From assembly GCF_032104385.1 (NCBI RefSeq), contig NZ_DAMCHJ010000008.1:1-64000 (forward strand): a stretch of DNA of 64,000 bases, written 5' to 3'. Positions 43,684-53,298 of this stretch are shown here, piece after piece; the first letter of the stretch is position 1, and every line of letters starts with the position of its first letter. The DNA comes from Tissierella sp032104385. Lineage in GTDB: Bacteria > Bacillota > Clostridia > Tissierellales > Tissierellaceae. The notes below the pieces were generated by a model, which did no database searches, was not told where the DNA came from, and was given only the letters and a program-made list of their open reading frames with translations. A program made the position numbers and the translations under genes.

Positions 43684-44232
43684 TTAAAAGCAAACTACAA
43701 TACATCTTCTAGGAATACATATTACTTGGCCTATTTGCAACCTATTTGGATCTATCCCTGGATTCGCGTTTATAATTGCTTGAACAGTTACATTAAATTT
43801 TTGGGCAAGTGAGAATAAAGTATCTCCAGGCATTATTGTATACAAAAATCCATTAGGACATGGAGGAGTGGGTGGTATTGATCTAGGAATACATATTACC
43901 TGACCTATTTGCAAAAAGTTTGGATCAATTCCTGGATTTGCGTTTATGATTGCCTGCAAGCTTACATTAAATCTTTGAGCAATTCCTATTAAAGTATCTC
44001 CTGCCACTACTGTATAGAGAAATCCATTAGGACATGGAGGTGTTGATCTAGGAATACATATTATCTGACCTATTTGCAATCTGTTTGGATCAATTCCTGG
44101 ATTAGCATTTATGATTGCTTGCACAGTTACGTTAAACCTTTGAGAAAGTGCAAATAAGGTATCTCCTGCCATTATTGTATATTGAAAACTTCCAGGAGGA
44201 CATACTTGTTCTATTTGATAATCATCATTCAT
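43684..44232 (-). CDS. Triple LysM domain protein
   Basis: 182 residues from the ATG nearest the SD (an ATG three codons upstream is possible). Three LysM modules of about 45 residues joined by Pro-rich linkers (RSTPPCPNG), each with the core YT.(M/V).GDTL...(A/Q).RFNV..QAIINANPGIDP..LQIGQ.ICIPR. No signal peptide or catalytic domain. LysM binds peptidoglycan or chitin; leaderless multi-LysM proteins are frequent among spore-coat proteins. The third module ends near the C-terminus RRCIVVCF. Confidence 0.9.
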   Translation of the reverse strand: MNDDYQIEQVCPPGSFQYTIMAGDTLFALSQRFNVTVQAIINANPGIDPNRLQIGQIICIPRSTPPCPNGFLYTVVAGDTLIGIAQRFNVSLQAIINANPGIDPNFLQIGQVICIPRSIPPTPPCPNGFLYTIMPGDTLFSLAQKFNVTVQAIINANPGIDPNRLQIGQVICIPRRCIVVCF

Positions 44233-44531
44233 AATAATCACATTTCCTTTCTAAAGTATAGTCACTACATATTATGCTAAAGAGGTAATAAATGCTAAAA
44301 ATATTATAAAAAAATAGGTAATATATTAACTTGTTATATTATGATGAATTTCATGATAGGTAATATATACATTGAGCAAACTCTAGTTCTATGATATAAT
44401 ATGTTTGTAGAAAAATAATAAAAGAAATGTATATAGTGGTGTTCCAATGCATCCACTTCTATAAGTGATGAATAGTTCACGACATAATCAATATATTATA
44501 GATATATTATTCTAGTAATAGGAGGGTAAAA

Positions 44532-45356
44532 GTGAAATTATTGAAGATTTTATTTATTATTATAACTGCTATAATACTTCTATATTTTTATAATTTAAAT
44601 CAGATAAGTATATTTAGAGTGAGAGATATAAGGATAACTTCTAAAAAATTAAGAAATAGTCTAAAAATAACTCAGATATCTGATTTTCATTCTAATTACT
44701 TAATTAATTTAGAAAAGATGCTAGACGAGATAAGAGAGTTTAACCCAGATTTCATAGTGTTAACTGGTGATATTATAGATCATAATGATATAAAATTAGA
44801 TACTGTAATTAAACTATTTAAAACTCTATTAGAATTAAATAAGGATATCTATTTTGTGCAAGGCAATCATGAAGCTAGACAGGAATTATATAAGGATTTA
44901 AAGAATGAAATGGAAAAATTAGAAATAAACATTTTGGAAAACAGTTCTACTACAATTATAGTAAAGGATCAGAAAATAAATCTTATAGGCCTTAAATTTT
45001 ATCCTAAATCAAGAGAAGATGAAGAAATTATATATTATCAGGAAGCTACACAGGACTTAAATTTAGATTGCTATAATATATTATTAAGACATTCTCCTAA
45101 TAATATAGAAGGAATTTTAAATGGAGAAGAAGATTTGATATTATCAGGACATACACATGGAGGACAAGTTAGAATTCCTTTTATAGGGGCAATAGTAGCT
45201 CCTGGGCAAGAACTTTTTCCAAAGTACGATAAAGGAATTTTTAAAATAAAGGATATAAATCTTTATATTGATAGTGGTCTGGGAAATAGTGTTGAGCCAA
45301 TAAGAGCATTTAATTCTGTTCAATTTTCAAATATTACAATTGAGACAGAGAAGTGA
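44532..45356 (+). CDS. Membrane-anchored metallophosphoesterase
   Basis: 274 residues. One N-terminal hydrophobic helix (LFIIITAIILLYFYNL), then a calcineurin-like fold: ISDFHSNYL (usually DxH), VLTGDIIDHND, VQGNHEAR and LSGHTHGGQVRIPFIGA, all metal-binding motifs intact. YkuE-like enzymes act on extracytoplasmic phosphoesters such as UDP-diacylglucosamine relatives, but substrate is unclear. Start GTG with AGGAGGG upstream. Adjacent to dinB. Confidence 0.88.
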   Translation: MKLLKILFIIITAIILLYFYNLNQISIFRVRDIRITSKKLRNSLKITQISDFHSNYLINLEKMLDEIREFNPDFIVLTGDIIDHNDIKLDTVIKLFKTLLELNKDIYFVQGNHEARQELYKDLKNEMEKLEINILENSSTTIIVKDQKINLIGLKFYPKSREDEEIIYYQEATQDLNLDCYNILLRHSPNNIEGILNGEEDLILSGHTHGGQVRIPFIGAIVAPGQELFPKYDKGIFKIKDINLYIDSGLGNSVEPIRAFNSVQFSNITIETEK

Positions 45357-45363
45357 TAAAATC

Positions 45364-46437
45364 ATGAATTTACAAGACTCAAAGAATAGAACAAAACTGA
45401 ATATTATTCATGTGGATATGGACGCCTTTTATGCATCGGTAGAAGAACAGGATAATCCTAGACTTAAAGGATTACCTGTTATAGTAGGAGGTTTAAGTAA
45501 TCACGGTATTGTCACTACTGCTAATTATGAAGCTAGAAAATATGGAGTTCATTCTGCTATGCCTATATTTATGGCTAAGAAAAAATGTCCTAAAGGATGT
45601 TTTATTCCTCCAAGGATGAAAAGATATAGGGACGTTTCTAAAGAAGTATTTAGTATATTATATGATTTTATAGATTTAATTGAGCAGGTATCCATAGACG
45701 AGGCTTATTTAGATATTTCTAAGATAGCTATGGAACCTATAGAAATAGTTATGAAGATAAAAGAAAAAGTAATGCTAAATACAGGATTGACCATGTCTGT
45801 AGGGATTTCATATAATAAATTTTTAGCTAAGCTTGCATCAGACTGGAATAAACCAAATGGTATAAAGGTAATAACTGAGGATATGATACCTGAAATACTA
45901 TTGCCATTACATATAAGAAAAGTTCATGGCATAGGTCCAAAGTCTGCCAAAAAACTAAATGATATAGGTATTTATAACATTAAAGACTTGCTGGAGCTTT
46001 CGGAGGATTTTCTTATAGAACTTTTTGGAAAAGCTGGTATGGAGATATATAGTAGAATTCGTGGTATAGATTATAGAAAAATCAATACTACACGTGAGAG
46101 AAAGTCTTTAGGGGTAGAGCGTACTTTTCAAGAAGCCACAAATGATAGAACTACACTTGTAGGATATATAGAAAAATTTTCAGAAGAATTATCATATGAT
46201 TTAAAGAATAAAGGTATACAAGGGCGGACAATTACCTTAAAAATCAAAGATGAGAATTTTACAGTTCAAACAAGAAGTAAGACTTTAAATGAATATATTA
46301 ACAATTTCTCTCAGATATTTGATATAGCTCTTGAGCTTTTAGATGAAATTGAAATAAATTGTAAAATTAGATTAATTGGAATAACTTCATCAAATCTTAT
46401 GACCTCAGAATTAGAACAACTTTCCCTATTCGACTAA
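45364..46437 (+). CDS. dinB: DNA polymerase IV
   Basis: 357 residues from ATG at 45364 (an upstream in-frame ATG would overlap the previous gene by 17 bp). Y-family palm and fingers with IIHVDMDAFYASVEEQ, VTTANYEARKYGVHSAMP and the catalytic SIDEAYLDIS; thumb HhH VHGIGPKSAKKL, then a little-finger domain. It copies damaged DNA. The C-terminal LSLFD resembles the beta-clamp-binding peptide QLSLF. Confidence 0.95.
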   Translation: MNLQDSKNRTKLNIIHVDMDAFYASVEEQDNPRLKGLPVIVGGLSNHGIVTTANYEARKYGVHSAMPIFMAKKKCPKGCFIPPRMKRYRDVSKEVFSILYDFIDLIEQVSIDEAYLDISKIAMEPIEIVMKIKEKVMLNTGLTMSVGISYNKFLAKLASDWNKPNGIKVITEDMIPEILLPLHIRKVHGIGPKSAKKLNDIGIYNIKDLLELSEDFLIELFGKAGMEIYSRIRGIDYRKINTTRERKSLGVERTFQEATNDRTTLVGYIEKFSEELSYDLKNKGIQGRTITLKIKDENFTVQTRSKTLNEYINNFSQIFDIALELLDEIEINCKIRLIGITSSNLMTSELEQLSLFD

Positions 46438-46466
46438 ATTTTAATGAATATTATTTATATTAAAAA

Positions 46467-46506
46467 GATACAGTTATACAATTTATATAAATTGTATAAT
46501 TGTATC
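46467..46506. terminator. Bidirectional terminator between dinB and ftsH
   Basis: Near-perfect 19-bp stem GATACAGTTATACAATTTA with its complement around a 2-nt loop, between convergent genes. Confidence 0.75.
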
Positions 46507-46524
46507 CTGTTTTCAATTTAAAGA

Positions 46525-48378
46525 TTAATTATTATATTGTTTTGGAGGTGCATTTAATATTCTCATAAATTCTTCACCAGTAATAGTTTCACGTTCTAAT
46601 AAATATTCAGAGAGTTCATGAAGTTTATCAATATTTTCAGTAAGAATACTTTTTGCTTTCTCATGAGCATCTTTGATTATTTGAAGAACCTTTTCATCTA
46701 TTCTAGATGACATTTCAGCCGAACAAGCTAGAGATGCATCTCCGCCTAAATATTGATTTGATACTGTTTCCAGTGCCATCATGTCGAAAGTATCGCTCAT
46801 TCCGTAGCGAGTTACCATAGCTCTTGCCATTTTAGTGGCTTGTTCTATATCATTAGATGCACCAGTAGTGATTGAATTGAAGATAATTTCTTCAGCAGTA
46901 CGGCCACCAGTTAGAGTAACTATTTTATTGAAGATTTCTTCTTTGGACATTAAAAATCTTTCTCCTTCTTCCACTTGCATAGTATATCCTAATGCACCGG
47001 AAGTCCTTGGAATAATAGTGATTTTATGAACAGGAGCAGAATTTTTCTGCTTTGCTGCAACTAGAGCATGTCCTATTTCATGATAAGAAATGATTAGTTT
47101 TTCCTTAGTAGATATTACAGCACCTTTTCTCTGATATCCGGCTATGACTGTTTCAACTGACTCGTCAAAATCGGATTGATTTACTTTAGTACGATTACAT
47201 TTTACTGCACGTAGTGCTGCTTCATTGGCGATATTGGCAAGTTCTGCACCTGACGCACCAGAAGTAGCTCTAGCAACAGCATTATAATCAATGTTATTTT
47301 CTACTTTAATCTTTTTAGAGTGAACTTTAAGAATATCTTCACGACCTTTTAAATCAGGAAGTTCTACTGGAATACGTCTATCAAATCTTCCAGGACGTAG
47401 AAGGGCTTTATCTAAAGTTTCTGGTCTGTTAGTTGCTGCAAGTATGACAACGCCTTTACTGCCATCGAATCCATCCATTTCAGTAAGTAACTGATTAAGT
47501 GTCTGTTCACGTTCATCATTACCACCCATACCAGAATTATCGCGTTTTTTACCAATAGCATCAATCTCATCAATAAATACTATACAAGGAGCTTTTTCCT
47601 GTGCTTGTTTAAATAAATCACGTACACGTGCAGCACCCATCCCTACAAACATTTCAACAAATTCAGAACCAGATATGGAAAAGAAGGGAACATGAGCTTC
47701 TCCTGCAACTGCTTGAGCCAGTAAGGTTTTACCAGTTCCAGGAGGCCCTACAAGTAAAGCACCCTTTGGAAGTTGTGCACCGATTTCCTTATACTTTTCT
47801 GGATTGTGAAGAAAATCAACGATTTCTGTGAGAGCTTCTTTTGCTTCATTTTGTCCAGCAACATCAGCAAAAGTTTTTCCAGTTTGAGCTTCTACATATA
47901 CCTTAGCATTACTTTTGCCAAAGGTCATAGAATTACCTCCGAATTTTCCTTGTAAATTACGGGAAAATAACTGTCCAATTCCTATAAAAAATAATATAGG
48001 AATAATCCATGTTAATAAGAAATTAGCAAGAGGTGATCTTTCCTTTGGAATTAACTTTGAGAATTCAATTTTTTTATGCTTATTAAGCTCATACAAACGA
48101 TTTACTAAATCAGGGTCATCCATTTTACCAGTTATAAATACACTATCTTTTCCTTTATCATCTGGTGCAATAAAGGCAATTTGATTTTGTTGAACCTCAA
48201 CTTCTTTAATATTTCCAGATTCTATCTGCTTTAAAAATGTTCCATAATCAACTTGAGTTATTTGCTTCTTTAATAATGATGGAAATACAAATGTATTTAG
48301 AAGCATCAATACTATCATCGCAATGGTATAATAGTAAATTAAAGGCTTTTTAGGATTTTTTTTTCTATTCATAAACAT
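46525..48378 (-). CDS. ftsH: ATP-dependent membrane protease FtsH
   Basis: 617 residues. Two N-terminal helices flank an extracytoplasmic domain; then AAA domain with Walker A GPPGTGKT, Walker B IVFIDEIDAIG and the second region of homology ATNRPETLDKALLRPGRFDRR; the metalloprotease motif HEIGH lies near 438 (usually HExGH) with the third ligand Asp later (GGDAS). It degrades misfolded membrane proteins. Here it is 24 bp behind a MarR-type regulator, not in the usual tilS-hpt-ftsH locus, so it is likely a paralogue under its own control. Confidence 0.94.
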   Translation of the reverse strand: MFMNRKKNPKKPLIYYYTIAMIVLMLLNTFVFPSLLKKQITQVDYGTFLKQIESGNIKEVEVQQNQIAFIAPDDKGKDSVFITGKMDDPDLVNRLYELNKHKKIEFSKLIPKERSPLANFLLTWIIPILFFIGIGQLFSRNLQGKFGGNSMTFGKSNAKVYVEAQTGKTFADVAGQNEAKEALTEIVDFLHNPEKYKEIGAQLPKGALLVGPPGTGKTLLAQAVAGEAHVPFFSISGSEFVEMFVGMGAARVRDLFKQAQEKAPCIVFIDEIDAIGKKRDNSGMGGNDEREQTLNQLLTEMDGFDGSKGVVILAATNRPETLDKALLRPGRFDRRIPVELPDLKGREDILKVHSKKIKVENNIDYNAVARATSGASGAELANIANEAALRAVKCNRTKVNQSDFDESVETVIAGYQRKGAVISTKEKLIISYHEIGHALVAAKQKNSAPVHKITIIPRTSGALGYTMQVEEGERFLMSKEEIFNKIVTLTGGRTAEEIIFNSITTGASNDIEQATKMARAMVTRYGMSDTFDMMALETVSNQYLGGDASLACSAEMSSRIDEKVLQIIKDAHEKAKSILTENIDKLHELSEYLLERETITGEEFMRILNAPPKQYNN

Positions 48379-48402
48379 TCCAACCTTTCTAATTAAAAGT
48401 TT

Positions 48403-48846
48403 TTATACTTGATTCATTCTTATTAACAAGTCTTTTAAATCTTGTAGACCAGATATAATGGCGTGGAGATTATCAGGGTCTTCATTTGAAAATATGGGAG
48501 AATATCTTTCTTTTAAAGTATTATCAATTTCATCAATAGTAGATAAACCTTTATCAGTAAGCTCTATTTTTACAACTCTTTCATCTGATTTATCTCTATG
48601 TCTTTGTAGATATCCTTTTTTCTCTAATTGTTTGCACATAGATGAAGTATTTCCACTTTGTATACTCATAATCTTTGCTAAACTACCAATGCTATGATCT
48701 TTATTGTCCTTTATTTCTCTAAGGATTCGAGTTTGTATAATAGTTAAATCATATTTATTAATTATAGGAATGAAAGTAGTACCCATGTTTACAGATACAT
48801 CTCTCATTAAATCCATCAATTGATTTTTAAATTCTAAAGCATCCAT
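48403..48846 (-). CDS. MarR family transcriptional regulator
   Basis: 147 residues; winged helix-turn-helix with LAKIMSIQSGNTSSMCKQLEKKGYLQRHRDKSDERVVKIELT around residues 55-100 (landmark). ATG start with AAAGGAGG. A perfect 21-bp inverted repeat sits over its own promoter, which suggests autorepression that also governs ftsH downstream. The inducer is unknown. Confidence 0.92.
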   Translation of the reverse strand: MDALEFKNQLMDLMRDVSVNMGTTFIPIINKYDLTIIQTRILREIKDNKDHSIGSLAKIMSIQSGNTSSMCKQLEKKGYLQRHRDKSDERVVKIELTDKGLSTIDEIDNTLKERYSPIFSNEDPDNLHAIISGLQDLKDLLIRMNQV

Positions 48847-48887
48847 ATTATAGGCCTCCTTTTATGTTCACTAATATTCAAATAACC

Positions 48888-48945
48888 ATATAAGGTATAT
48901 TATATATGATGCATATATAATATACCTTATATAGGGGGTTGTCAA
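48888..48945 (-). promoter_or_regulatory. marR-ftsH promoter with overlapping 45-bp palindromic operator
   Basis: On the minus strand TTGACA (48945-48940), a 17-bp spacer and TATTAT. The 21-bp arms ATATAAGGTATATTATATAT plus G are perfect complements around a 3-bp spacer (48888-48932) and cover the -10 and start site, a typical MarR operator position but unusually long. Confidence 0.85.
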
Positions 48946-49056
48946 TATAATTTATTTTATAAATCATGCTTAGTATATATTTTCGTTATAATGTATACTT
49001 AAAAATAGGGGGTAAAGGATTTATTTTTATAAAATATAAAATTATTTTAGGATATC

Positions 49057-49084
49057 TGTAACATTCTCATAAAAAATGCGACTA
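49057..49084 (+). promoter_or_regulatory. ECF-type promoter of the sigma factor operon
   Basis: TGTAAC, 16-bp spacer, CGACTA: the TGAAAC-N16-CG(A/T) architecture recognised by ECF sigma factors. It is about 20 bp upstream of the sigma gene, suggesting autoregulation. Confidence 0.75.
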
Positions 49085-49106
49085 ATTATATGAAAGGAGG
49101 ATTTTG

Positions 49107-49595
49107 ATGAGAGAAATAGAAAAACTATATAGACTTTATAAAGATGATATTTATAGATATCTACTTTCTTTGACTCATAATTCTGACCTTTCAGAGGATT
49201 TGCTGTCAGAAACTTTTATAAATGCAATTAAAACCATCGTGAACTTTAAAGGACATTCTTCAATAAAAACATGGTTATTTTCCATAGCTAGAAATTTATG
49301 GTTACAAAATATTAGAAAAGAAAAAACAATGGTTGAATATAACGAGCTTTTAGAATTATACGTAGCAGATACAATAGATGAAAAATTGATTACAAAAGAA
49401 GCAGCTAATAGGATAAGAAACTTGTTATTAGAAAAAGATAATCGAACACAAAAAATAATAAACATGAGATTAGAGGGTTATAGTTTTATAGAAATTGCAG
49501 AGGAAGTAAAAATATCAGAGAGCTCAGCAAGAGTTATTGATTTTAGAACTAAAAAATGGATTAAGTCTGTTTTAGAAAAGGAGGGAATATATTGA
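49107..49595 (+). CDS. ECF-type RNA polymerase sigma factor
   Basis: 162 residues from ATG at 49107 (AAGGAGG six bases upstream; TTG at 49104 is rejected). Sigma region 2 (LYKDDIYRYLLSLTHNSDLSEDLLSETFINA, landmark) with SSIKTWLFSIARN, then region 4 with a helix-turn-helix YSFIEIAEEVKISESSARVID. Region 3 is absent, which defines ECF. The stop overlaps the anti-sigma gene by 4 bp. Confidence 0.93.
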   Translation: MREIEKLYRLYKDDIYRYLLSLTHNSDLSEDLLSETFINAIKTIVNFKGHSSIKTWLFSIARNLWLQNIRKEKTMVEYNELLELYVADTIDEKLITKEAANRIRNLLLEKDNRTQKIINMRLEGYSFIEIAEEVKISESSARVIDFRTKKWIKSVLEKEGIY

Positions 49596-50125
49596 AAAAT
49601 ATTTCTTGTGATATAATACTAGATTTAATTCCACTTGTAAAAGATGGTGTAGCAAGTGAGGATAGCGAAAAAATAGTAAATGAACATCTTAAATATTGTA
49701 ATAGTTGTAAAGCTGAGTTTGAAATATTTGAACCCATTAAGTTTAAGCAATCATTAATAGAGGATAAAAAAATAATATTTGCTATAAAACGTAGTATAGT
49801 TGTAACTCAAATTATTATTTTGATAGTGGGTACCGTTGTAGGAGTGGGGCTTACTAATTCGATGGGGATGTTTTATAATTTTATAATAATGCCTATTATA
49901 GGTGGTGTTTCATTTATAACACTAAGGAGAAAGTGGTATTTCATGCCAATTGTAGTCTTTATCTTAAGTTATATATGGCAAATTATAGACTGCATACTAT
50001 CTGGTGAATTTGTTTGGGAAATTCTTTATGCTGGATTATTCTTTAGCACAATATATGCCGTTTTAGTAGGATTAGGATTAATCATTGCAGTACTTTTAGA
50101 ATTTGCGTTTAGGAAAGAGAGGTGA
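49592..50125 (+). CDS. Zinc-finger anti-sigma factor, membrane protein
   Basis: 177 residues. The N-terminal part has the zinc-binding anti-sigma motif VNEHLKYCNSCKAEF (H-x3-C-x2-C), followed by four hydrophobic segments. Anti-sigma factors of this ZAS type hold the ECF sigma factor inactive at the membrane until a signal arrives. Translation is coupled to the sigma gene by overlap and to the next gene. Confidence 0.85.
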   Translation: MKNISCDIILDLIPLVKDGVASEDSEKIVNEHLKYCNSCKAEFEIFEPIKFKQSLIEDKKIIFAIKRSIVVTQIIILIVGTVVGVGLTNSMGMFYNFIIMPIIGGVSFITLRRKWYFMPIVVFILSYIWQIIDCILSGEFVWEILYAGLFFSTIYAVLVGLGLIIAVLLEFAFRKER

Positions 50126-50946
50126 AGAAAGTGAAAAATACAAAGACGAGGATATTAAAAATATTTGCAGGACTAATAGCTATAATTTTGATTAGTGGAA
50201 TACTTTTTATTACCAATGCTTTTGCGGGGAATCCGATATCTGCAAAGATTGCAGAAAAAACAGTCAACCAATATGTAAAAGAGAATTATTCTTTTCTTGA
50301 TTTAGAAGTAGAAAAGCCAATTTATAATTTTAAGTTTAATGAATATATATCAAAAGCTAAATCAAGAACAAGTATAGATACTAAGTTTAATATTTATTAT
50401 CGAAATGGTAAGGTACATCATGATAATTACGAAAGCTCTGTTCTAAAAATGTTCAATACAATTGAAAGATTCTCAGATGAATATACTGATCTTGCAAAAA
50501 GAATTATTGCCAAAGAGCTTGGATATGAAAAAAATAATACGAGAGTAATGTATGATAAGACTGTTTATGAAAATGGTAAAGATGCTTTGCAACTTGATAT
50601 GAAATTTGATAAATCATTACCTATAGATACAGAAGTTACTATTGATATTGATGCGGAGAATACATCCTTAGAGGATATAGCAAGGATTTTAATTGATGCA
50701 CATAAGGCTTTTATAAAAAATAACTGTTATTTTAAAAAATATGGATTATTTATTGAAAATGATGAAATACTTGTAATGGTTAATGGAGTTACTTCAGAGG
50801 ATATTGAAAGTGGTGATTTGGTAAATATGCTTCAACAAGCTAAAGATTATAAGAATGATAATGTAGTTGAAAAAGGAGAGGAAGAAAAGGACTGGGAAGA
50901 AAGAATGAGTGTTTATATTAGAGATAAAAATTCTAAAAATAACTAA
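50122..50946 (+). CDS. Membrane-anchored protein, third member of the ECF operon
   Basis: 274 residues from GTG (an alternative GTG lies nine bases on). One N-terminal transmembrane segment (IFAGLIAIILISGILFITNAFAG) places the acidic/basic alpha-beta remainder outside the cell. It overlaps the anti-sigma gene by 4 bp, so it is probably part of the signalling or response module. Not recognised beyond an uncharacterised Firmicutes family. Confidence 0.6.
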   Translation: MKKVKNTKTRILKIFAGLIAIILISGILFITNAFAGNPISAKIAEKTVNQYVKENYSFLDLEVEKPIYNFKFNEYISKAKSRTSIDTKFNIYYRNGKVHHDNYESSVLKMFNTIERFSDEYTDLAKRIIAKELGYEKNNTRVMYDKTVYENGKDALQLDMKFDKSLPIDTEVTIDIDAENTSLEDIARILIDAHKAFIKNNCYFKKYGLFIENDEILVMVNGVTSEDIESGDLVNMLQQAKDYKNDNVVEKGEEEKDWEERMSVYIRDKNSKNN

Positions 50947-50995
50947 TGAGTTATATATAAATTTAGAAACTAGATAAAAAGAAGAGGTTAATTCA

Positions 50996-52801
50996 ATGGT
51001 TGAAGATAAATTTATAATGAGAATACAGAAGCAAAATGAAAATATTAAAAAATACAGTAGAATATCTAATTTGATTAGCATTGCTAGATTTATAGTATTT
51101 GTAGGAATTATATTTCTTACTTATATAATTATTAAAATTAGTTATAAATCAATTTATGTAAGTATAGATTTTATTTTGGCAATGCTATTTATTGCGTTGG
51201 TCGTATATCACAATGTAATTAAAGATAGATTAAATTTTTCAAAAGAAATTATAAATATAAATAATAAATATTTAGCTAGAATTGATGGAAATTGGGTGGA
51301 TTTTAATGATATTGGAGAAGAGTTTATAAATAAGAAACATAGATATTCTTTTGATTTAGATATAGTAGACAAAAAGTCTTTGTTTCAGTTTATAAATATA
51401 GCTAATACATGGAACGGCAGAAAGGTATTAGCAGAAACTTTATTGGAAGCTAAATATGGTAAAGATGAAATATATCTAAGACAAGAAGCGATAAAAGAAC
51501 TTAGCAAAAAACTAGACTTCTGTCAAGAACTGGAATATTTAGGGGGTAAGCATAAAAAAGAATTGCAAGACCCAGAAAAGATAATAAAATATGCAGAAAA
51601 CAAAGAAGTTTTGATAAAATCACAAAAAATAAGAGCGTTAATTCATTTTTTTCCAGTATTTTTTATACTATTATCAGGGATAATTATAATATTTAAAATT
51701 AAAAGAATATATATATTAATTCCGTTTTTAATATTGCTTCAAATTTTATTATGGATGATAAGATTTGCAAAAATCAATGAGATCATAAGACCAGTAGGGA
51801 GTTTTAGATATAATCTAGAAACCTATGTAGATATGCTCAAGCTATTGGAGAAGGAAAAGTTTGAATCTAAAAAGTTAAATGATATTAAAGAAGTATTATT
51901 TAATGAAAAGTATTCATCTATATTGGCAATAAAAGAGCTGGATAAGATTACAGAAAAAATTAATTTAAGACATAACAATGCTTTAATATATCTAGTATTT
52001 AATGGGCTATTCTTATGGGATTATGAATGTGTTTTTTTATTAGAAAACTGGAAAAATAAATATGGGGTAAAAGTGAAGAAGTGGATTGAAGTCATAGGAG
52101 AAATTGAAGCTCTAATGAGTTTAAGTGTTTTGATGCAAATAGATAAAGGAGTTTCATTTCCAACTATTGATAATTCAAAGTTAAGAGTAGTGGCAGAAGG
52201 TTTAGGACATCCACTTATAAGCAGTAATGATAGGATATTAAACAATATAGAAATGGATAATAGTATTTTTATTATTACTGGGTCAAATATGTCGGGGAAA
52301 ACAACATTTTTAAGAACTATAGGTATAAATCTAGTATTAGCATATAGTGGAGGCCCCGTATATGCTAGTGAGATGTCCTGTCCAATATTGGATATATATA
52401 CATCTATGAGAGTAACAGACGATTTGAAAAATGGAGTATCAACTTTTTATGCTGAACTACTTAGAATTAAGAGAATCATTGATGCTGCAAATGAAAATAA
52501 AAAGATTATCTTTTTAATTGATGAAATTTTTAGAGGGACAAATTCTGTAGATAGAATACTAGGTGCTAAAAATGTTCTTGGNNNNNNNNNNAATAAATTA
52601 GGGATAGTTGGAGCGATAACTACCCATGATTTAGAATTATGTGTATTAGATAAGTACAATAGGATAAAAAATTATCATTTCTCTGAGCGATATAAAGATA
52701 ATAAAATATACTTTGATTATAAAATCAAACTAGGTAAATCAACATCAACAAATGCAAAATATTTAATGAAATCAGTAGGGATTGAAATACTGGAAGATTA
52801 G
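50996..52801 (+). CDS. MutS-like ATPase with membrane helices (contains assembly gap)
   Basis: 601 residues with ten Ns at 52582-52591. N-terminal 60 residues and a mid-protein pair (about 210-260) are hydrophobic, suggesting membrane attachment. The C-terminal third is a MutS domain V: Walker A GSNMSGKTTFLRTIG, TSMRVTDDLKNGVSTFYAEL and Walker B FLIDEIFRGTNSVDR. It lacks mismatch-recognition domain I and the endonuclease of MutS2. This membrane MutS group is common in Clostridia but has no known function. Confidence 0.85.
   Translation: MVEDKFIMRIQKQNENIKKYSRISNLISIARFIVFVGIIFLTYIIIKISYKSIYVSIDFILAMLFIALVVYHNVIKDRLNFSKEIININNKYLARIDGNWVDFNDIGEEFINKKHRYSFDLDIVDKKSLFQFINIANTWNGRKVLAETLLEAKYGKDEIYLRQEAIKELSKKLDFCQELEYLGGKHKKELQDPEKIIKYAENKEVLIKSQKIRALIHFFPVFFILLSGIIIIFKIKRIYILIPFLILLQILLWMIRFAKINEIIRPVGSFRYNLETYVDMLKLLEKEKFESKKLNDIKEVLFNEKYSSILAIKELDKITEKINLRHNNALIYLVFNGLFLWDYECVFLLENWKNKYGVKVKKWIEVIGEIEALMSLSVLMQIDKGVSFPTIDNSKLRVVAEGLGHPLISSNDRILNNIEMDNSIFIITGSNMSGKTTFLRTIGINLVLAYSGGPVYASEMSCPILDIYTSMRVTDDLKNGVSTFYAELLRIKRIIDAANENKKIIFLIDEIFRGTNSVDRILGAKNVLXXXXNKLGIVGAITTHDLELCVLDKYNRIKNYHFSERYKDNKIYFDYKIKLGKSTSTNAKYLMKSVGIEILED
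52582..52591. other. Assembly gap (10 N)
   Basis: A run of ten Ns inside the MutS-like gene. Flanking frames join without shift only if the true length is compatible, so the protein is not fully known here. Confidence 0.95.
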
Positions 52802-53081
52802 AACAAATATTTCTTTCAATTATTGATATTTTCAACCCAAAAATATAAGGGCTAAATCTATGAAGGTATTGAATCTTTTTATTTATATTCTCTGAGTAAA
52901 ACTTAAGTAAGCCATACTAAATTAAATAATTAAATTCCAATAATGATAGAATAAGACAAAGACAAAATGAATTCATCAATAATTTTATGATGATGAAAAG
53001 CAATTAGTTATTCAAATATTTAAATGTAATTGGATATGAATATTTAGGTTCTATTATTTGAAGGTAATTAGTTAGCAATAG

Positions 53082-53117
53082 AAAAATCGATTGGGAATAA
53101 TTCTCAATCGATTTTTT
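53082..53117 (+). terminator. Rho-independent terminator
   Basis: Perfect 12-bp stem AAAAATCGATTG with its complement, an inner GAAT/ATTC extension and six Ts. Confidence 0.85.
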
Positions 53118-53223
53118 AATGCAATGAAAATTTACCTTTATTAGAGTCTGCTTGTAAAATTCAACTAAATATTGACAAAAACTTTGACAAAAAATAAACT
53201 ATACAGAATAGTCGCAATATTCA

Positions 53224-53252
53224 TTTACTTTTGCATATAAATGTAGTATAAT
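53224..53252 (+). promoter_or_regulatory. Sigma-A promoter of the NSS transporter gene
   Basis: TTTACT, 17-bp spacer, TATAAT. Two TTGACA boxes at 53172 and 53184 upstream lack a good -10. Confidence 0.7.
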
Positions 53253-53298
53253 CATTTAAAATCATAAATATAACAAAAAATATTAGAGGAGGGATATC

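Larger units (their letters stand above)
52802..53298. other. Intergenic region with a terminator and a promoter
   Basis: No gene found. The first 280 bp are AT-rich without structure; a strong terminator lies at 53082-53117 and the promoter of the next gene at 53224-53252. Confidence 0.7.

Noticed and set aside
43684..44232. Three near-identical DNA repeats of about 150-170 bp
   Set aside because: They encode the LysM modules of one protein, not a CRISPR or mobile repeat.
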